Made by a program: the position numbers and the translations under genes
Shown: one piece after another, positions 6,952 to 10,046 of the stretch
How positions within the stretch are numbered: position 1 is the first letter of the stretch
Layout of the letters: each line of letters starts with the position of its first letter
Assembly (NCBI GenBank): GCA_937925595.1
Contig: CALALQ010000425.1
Coordinates: forward strand, 1 to 10,046
From: an uncultured Demequina sp.
Lineage (GTDB): Bacteria > Actinomycetota > Actinomycetes > Actinomycetales > Demequinaceae
Direction of reading: 5' to 3'
DNA: 10,046 nt
Notes under the pieces: model-generated
Told to the model about the DNA's origin: nothing
Databases searched by the model: none
Seen by the model: only the letters and a program-made list of their open reading frames with translations

Positions 6952-6965
6952 AACACGTATCACAC
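6946..6965. promoter_or_regulatory. Shared 20-bp motif, copy A (candidate TetR operator)
   Basis: CTATGTAACACGTATCACAC matches the copy at 2564-2583 at 17 of 20 positions. Inside it, GTAACACGTATCAC (6950-6963) is an imperfect palindrome centred on ACGT, with 10 of 14 positions symmetrical, as expected for a homodimeric TetR-type repressor. The TetR gene starts 117 bp away. Binding is inferred, not shown. Confidence 0.5.
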
Positions 6966-6972
6966 GATATTA

Positions 6973-6989
6973 CGGACGCCTAGCGTCCG
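6973..6989. repeat. Inverted repeat CGGACGC-CTA-GCGTCCG
   Basis: Perfect 7-bp arms around a 3-bp centre give a 17-bp palindrome, a size typical of TetR operators. It lies 93 bp upstream of the TetR ATG and 129 bp upstream of the SDR start. It has no counterpart in the ligase/ATPase divergent region, so it may serve autoregulation only, or be a short hairpin in the leader of the TetR transcript. Confidence 0.45.
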
Positions 6990-7082
6990 CAAGGGAGTCG
7001 TCGCAGACGAAAGGCGGAATGTGAGGATTGATTCGCACACACGATCGCACCCGCGAGATCGAGAAGCGAGGAATCGAGAGCA

Positions 7083-7703
7083 ATGCCCGAGGAGCAACCA
7101 CGGCCGATCGGTCGCCCCCGCGACCCCGACATCAACGAGCGCCTCATGTCGGCTGCCCTCGAGGAGTACGCCCAGACGGGCTGGTCCGGGTTCACGATGC
7201 AACGAGTCGCGCAGCGGGCGGGCGTGGGCAAGTCCGCCCTGTACCGGCGCTGGGCCGACAGGGAGCAATTACTCGTCGCCAGCATCGAATCCGTCGCCCT
7301 ACCGCTGGCGACGACACCTGATTCGGGCAGCCTGCGCGGCGACCTCATCGACGCCGCGACCCGGATCCTGCATCACTTCCTCGACCCGATGGGGTGGGCG
7401 ACGCTCCGCATCACTGTCGACTCTGCTGTCGACCTCACCACGCTCGACCCGTTCCAGGAACGCATCATCGGGGCCCTCAACTCGGGCGTCACACAGATCT
7501 TCACCCGCGCCGCCGGTCGTGGTGAGATCTCGTCGGACCTACCGGTTCGTCCTCTCGTAGAATCCTTGTTCGGTTCCCTACTGATCCACGTTCTCTCGAT
7601 GCCCGAACACGAACGCGACGACGCACGTCGAGATTCCACGGCCCAGGTCGAGCCGCTGGTGGATGTGATCATGAGGGCCGCGGCTCGTCACCCGTCTCCA
7701 TGA
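7083..7703 (+). CDS. TetR/AcrR-family transcriptional regulator
   Basis: A 206-aa regulator with an N-terminal DNA-binding domain and a larger C-terminal ligand/dimerisation domain. The helix-turn-helix is at about residues 37-57 (FTMQRVAQRAGVGKSALYRRW region), followed by the conserved helix that begins with REQLL. Residues 78-200 are the variable all-helical sensor domain, in which I cannot recognise a ligand class. The start is ATG 7083; the upstream ribosome site is mediocre (GAGAG close by, GAGGA further away), and no better start is evident. It is divergent from the SDR-aldehyde dehydrogenase unit and convergent with the aldo/keto reductase. By the usual TetR arrangement it probably represses the SDR unit and itself, with release by a pathway substrate or CoA ester. 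The shared motif suggests that it may also act at 2466-2616. Confidence 0.92.
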   Translation: MPEEQPRPIGRPRDPDINERLMSAALEEYAQTGWSGFTMQRVAQRAGVGKSALYRRWADREQLLVASIESVALPLATTPDSGSLRGDLIDAATRILHHFLDPMGWATLRITVDSAVDLTTLDPFQERIIGALNSGVTQIFTRAAGRGEISSDLPVRPLVESLFGSLLIHVLSMPEHERDDARRDSTAQVEPLVDVIMRAAARHPSP

Positions 7704-7708
7704 CGGGT
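7690..7708. terminator. Small hairpin at the TetR stop codon, possible terminator
   Basis: ACCCGTC (7690-7696) pairs with GACGGGT (7702-7708) across a 5-nt loop, giving a G/C-rich 7-bp stem that includes the TetR stop codon. A second short repeat, CGACG-AC-CGTCG (7709-7720), follows directly, and then CACCTTTCT. It lies in the 26-bp gap between the convergent TetR and aldo/keto reductase genes, so it could end either transcript. There is no clear T-tract. Confidence 0.4.
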
Positions 7709-7729
7709 CGACGACCGTCGGCACCTTTC

Positions 7730-8701
7730 TCAGGCGAAGCCGGCGACCGGTCTCGGCCGATACGGCGATTCGAGGGCCGCACACTCCTCATCCGTCAGTT
7801 CGAACTCGAGCGCGGCCAGAGCGTCGGTGAGGTGCTTGGGTTTGGTGGCTCCGACGATCGGAGCTGTCACCGTAGAGCGTCGAAGCACCCACGCGAGCGC
7901 GACCTGCGCGCGCTCGGCTCCTCGCTCGTCCGCGATGCGGCCGACGGCGTCGACGATCGACCTGTCGTCCTCGTCGTACAGGCCCTTACCGAATTCGTCG
8001 CTCTCGGCCCGCACACTCGACTCACCGAACGGGCGCGTCAGGCGTCCGCGAGCCAGCGGACTCCACGGCAGAACCCCTACCCCCTGGTCTGCGCAGAGCG
8101 GCAGCATCTCCCGCTCCTCCTCGCGGTAGAGAAGGTTGTAGTGGGGCTGCATCGAAACGAATCTGGTCCAGCCGTGCAGGTCCGCGGTGTACAACGCTTT
8201 GGAGAACTGCCACGCGTACATCGATGACGCGCCGAGGTATCGGACCTTGCCGGACCGCACGAGATCATGCAGTGCCTCGAGTGTTTCCTCGATCGGGGTG
8301 CGAGAGTCCCAGCGGTGAATCTGGTACAGATCGAGGTAGTCGGTTCCCAGTCGACGCAGGCTCGCATCCACTTCGGTCATGATCGACTTGCGTGACAAGC
8401 CACTTCCGTTGGGGCCAGAACGAACCCGTCCGAACACCTTCGTCGCGATCACGACGCTCTCACGCTTGGTGTATTCCTTCAGAGCACGACCGACGATCTC
8501 CTCGCTGGTACCGTCCGAATAGCTGTTCGCCGTGTCGAAGAAATTGATGCCAGCCTCGACAGCCGTGCGTATGAACGGCCGGGCGTCGTCCTCACCGAGA
8601 GTCCAAGCATGCGTCCCCGCCTCGGGGGTCCCGTAGCTCATGCAGCCCAACGCGAGCCTGGACACCTGCAGACCGCTGTTGCCGAGACGGACGTACTTCA
8701 C
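7730..8701 (-). CDS. Aldo/keto reductase, YajO-like
   Basis: A 323-aa (beta/alpha)8-barrel NADPH-dependent oxidoreductase that reduces aldehydes or ketones to alcohols. The catalytic tetrad is visible: Asp56 and Tyr61 in FFDTANSYSDG, Lys88 in ATKVF and His129 in YQIHRWD. It closely resembles E. coli YajO through the HAWTL, SEEIVGRAL, IHRWD, TPIEETLEAL, HYNLLYREEEREMLPLC, PWSPLARGRLTRP and C-terminal P-V-x-GF segments. YajO itself has been linked to 1-deoxyxylulose 5-phosphate formation, but homologues in actinobacteria are generally uncharacterised. The start is GTG 8701, preceded by AGGAGG at 4 nt. It lies 29 bp after the upstream hotdog gene and is the last gene of a three-gene minus-strand unit. 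It may detoxify carbonyl intermediates of the neighbouring pathway; that is inference. Confidence 0.92.
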   Translation of the reverse strand: MKYVRLGNSGLQVSRLALGCMSYGTPEAGTHAWTLGEDDARPFIRTAVEAGINFFDTANSYSDGTSEEIVGRALKEYTKRESVVIATKVFGRVRSGPNGSGLSRKSIMTEVDASLRRLGTDYLDLYQIHRWDSRTPIEETLEALHDLVRSGKVRYLGASSMYAWQFSKALYTADLHGWTRFVSMQPHYNLLYREEEREMLPLCADQGVGVLPWSPLARGRLTRPFGESSVRAESDEFGKGLYDEDDRSIVDAVGRIADERGAERAQVALAWVLRRSTVTAPIVGATKPKHLTDALAALEFELTDEECAALESPYRPRPVAGFA

Positions 8702-8730
8702 GTTGCCTCCTACTGATGGTTCGGCAGCAT

Positions 8731-9384
8731 TCAGCTGCGCCGAGCGATGAACAACCCTTCCGCGGCGGCGCTGATCTCACCGTCTACGACGATTTCCCCC
8801 ACCGTGAACCGTTTGCGGCCCTCGTGCCTCAACTGCTTCGCGCGCACCGTGATGGGCTGGTACAGCGGAGTGGGACGCCGGTAACTGATCTCGAGTTTCG
8901 CGGTCATGCCGTTGTTTCCGGCGCGATGGTTGGCGACGGCGAGGGCGGCGTCGAGCAGTGCGGCACAGATGCCTCCGTGAACCGCAGCAGGTGGTCCCTG
9001 GTACGGCAGGCCCAGAGTCACTTCCCCTTCGACCCATCCGTCCTCTGCGACGTGCATGACGAGCGGTGGGGCGAGCGTGTTCTCCGGCCCGGTGACCGGA
9101 TCGTGCCGGACGACGCCGTCACCCTCCCACATCCCGAGCAAGCGATCCGTGGGCGGTTCGGTGTGTCGTTCGAGTTCGTCGGCGAGGTCGCGGAGTCGCT
9201 CGGTCGTCAGCGGTATGTGCGCGGCGCCGGGTTTCGTGAGGGAGAGTGCCTCGACGATGCGGCGGAGCTGGCTCGCGGTGTCGTCGAGCGGAGACTCACC
9301 GGGGACAGCCGTCAGATAGGTCTCTGCACCGGTGTAATAGCGCGACAGCTCTTTCCGAGAACCCGGAATCTCCCACGTGACCAT
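8731..9384 (-). CDS. PaaI-type hotdog-fold thioesterase-like protein (paralogue 1)
   Basis: A 217-aa protein with a single C-terminal hotdog domain (about residues 90-215) that probably hydrolyses acyl-CoA thioesters. The hallmark VHGGICAALLDAAL (135-148) holds the His136-Gly-Gly motif and Asp145, positioned like the catalytic or binding acid of PaaI/4HBT enzymes. The first 85 residues are charged and helical-looking and are not part of the minimal fold. The start is ATG 9384 with AGGAGG 4 nt upstream. It shares long conserved blocks with the next gene upstream (RHDPV-G-EN-APP, GLPYQGP, EGRK, GEIVVDG, AEGLFI), so the two arose by tandem duplication and probably form a heteromer or have split specificity. 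Gaps of 29 bp on each side support one operon with the paralogue and the aldo/keto reductase. An enzymatic role is likely but not certain, since some such proteins only bind CoA esters. Confidence 0.87.
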   Translation of the reverse strand: MVTWEIPGSRKELSRYYTGAETYLTAVPGESPLDDTASQLRRIVEALSLTKPGAAHIPLTTERLRDLADELERHTEPPTDRLLGMWEGDGVVRHDPVTGPENTLAPPLVMHVAEDGWVEGEVTLGLPYQGPPAAVHGGICAALLDAALAVANHRAGNNGMTAKLEISYRRPTPLYQPITVRAKQLRHEGRKRFTVGEIVVDGEISAAAEGLFIARRS

Positions 9385-9413
9385 ATCGCCTCCTGATCGG
9401 CCGACCCGAACGT

Positions 9414-10031
9414 TTACTGCGCGGCTTTCGGGCGCGGCTCGATGAACAGCCCTTCGGCGGACACTGCAACCTTCCCGTCGACGACAATCTCCCCGGTGGC
9501 CCAGATCTTGCGTCCCTCACGCTCCCTGAGTCGAGCCGCAATCGTCAGTGGCACGAACAGCGGCAGGGGGCGGTGGTACCGGACAGTGAGCTGCGCGGTG
9601 AAGATGACACCGGCTTGCGGCGCGGTAGCCGCACTGAGCACGTGGTCCATGACCATTGCCGAGATACCGCCGTGCACGAAGGAGTTGGGGCCCTGATACG
9701 GGAGTCCGAATTCGACTTCTGCCGTTACGGTTCCGTCGGGGCCGGCTTCGAGGACGATCGGGGGTGCGATCGCATTCTCGACTCCACTGACCGGGTCGTG
9801 CCGCCAACCGGGGTTGCGGATCGTTTCGGTCACCGTGTCGATCGGATTCTCCAGATGTTCGGAGAGGGCATCGAGCTTCTCGGCAACGTCGAGAAGCAGC
9901 GGATCGTCGACATCGACACGTTGGAGCAGATCCACGATTCGGCGCAGCTGCGCGGCATCGCGTTCGAGGGCGGCGGCGTATTCGCGTTCCACGTCCGAGA
10001 CCGGCCGCGAGAGGTTTTCGACGATGGTCAC
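9414..10031 (-). CDS. PaaI-type hotdog-fold thioesterase-like protein (paralogue 2)
   Basis: A 205-aa relative of the downstream gene, with the hotdog domain at about residues 75-200 and the motif FVHGGISAMVMDHVL (118-132), giving His120-Gly-Gly and Asp129. The N-terminal 70 residues are predicted helical, with regularly placed Leu/Ile and charged residues (LRRIVDLLQRV and LLDVAEKLDALSEHL), and could pack on the hotdog dimer. The start is GTG 10031, with AAGGAG 8 nt upstream at the very edge of the window; the promoter and any earlier operon genes lie outside. It is the first of three minus-strand genes visible here. Likely functions are hydrolysis of dead-end acyl-CoA esters or release of a pathway acid. 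The substrate is unknown. Confidence 0.87.
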   Translation of the reverse strand: MTIVENLSRPVSDVEREYAAALERDAAQLRRIVDLLQRVDVDDPLLLDVAEKLDALSEHLENPIDTVTETIRNPGWRHDPVSGVENAIAPPIVLEAGPDGTVTAEVEFGLPYQGPNSFVHGGISAMVMDHVLSAATAPQAGVIFTAQLTVRYHRPLPLFVPLTIAARLREREGRKIWATGEIVVDGKVAVSAEGLFIEPRPKAAQ

Positions 10032-10046
10032 TGGACGTGCTCCTTC

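Larger units (their letters stand above)
6844..7082. promoter_or_regulatory. Divergent promoter region between the SDR and the TetR regulator
   Basis: This 239-bp gap must contain the promoters of the SDR-aldehyde dehydrogenase unit and of the TetR gene. Its centre (about 6920-6975) is more A/T-rich than the flanks. It holds an inverted repeat ACATAGA-N14-TCTATGT (6924-6951), the shared 20-bp motif (6946-6965) and a second inverted repeat CGGACGC-CTA-GCGTCCG (6973-6989). A TetR gene divergent from a catabolic unit commonly represses both through operators in the gap. No clear -35/-10 pair could be assigned on either strand. Confidence 0.7.

Overview
The window looks like a chromosomal catabolic region of a high-GC actinobacterium, most likely of the Rhodococcus/Gordonia/Mycobacterium group. 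The reasons are high G+C with G/C-rich third codon positions, several GTG and TTG starts, strong AGGAGG-type ribosome binding sites, and a short-chain dehydrogenase of the mycofactocin-associated family, which is characteristic of these bacteria. No rRNA, tRNA, CRISPR array, insertion sequence or integrase was seen.

Layout. (1) 1-2465, minus strand: an AMP-forming acyl-CoA synthetase followed 58 bp later by a lipoprotein substrate-binding protein of a dipeptide/oligopeptide-type ABC importer, which runs off the left edge. (2) 2466-2616: a divergent promoter region with a 14-bp direct repeat, a TATACT box and a 20-bp motif. (3) 2617-4177, plus strand: an Opp/Dpp-type ABC ATPase followed by a crotonase-fold protein whose active site resembles an enoyl-CoA isomerase more than a hydratase. 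(4) 4178-4500: a mostly non-coding gap with a strong 12-bp hairpin, probably a terminator between convergent units. (5) 4501-6843, minus strand: a mycofactocin-type SDR followed by an NAD(P)-dependent aldehyde dehydrogenase. (6) 6844-7082: a second divergent promoter carrying a near copy of the 20-bp motif plus two inverted repeats. (7) 7083-7703, plus strand: a TetR-family regulator. (8) 7730-10031, minus strand: two tandem paralogous PaaI-type hotdog proteins followed by a YajO-like aldo/keto reductase.

Taken together (inference), the genes outline uptake and oxidation of an alcohol or carbonyl compound: ABC import; alcohol to aldehyde or ketone by the SDR; aldehyde to acid by the aldehyde dehydrogenase; CoA activation by the ligase; double-bond repositioning by the isomerase-like crotonase; and release or proofreading of CoA esters by the hotdog thioesterases. 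The TetR protein is the obvious local regulator. The 17/20 match between the two divergent promoters suggests that it, or another shared factor, controls both halves. The substrate cannot be read from the sequence. The most novel points are the shared promoter motif, the pairing of an oligopeptide-class importer with a mycofactocin-linked oxidation pathway, and the isomerase-like crotonase.
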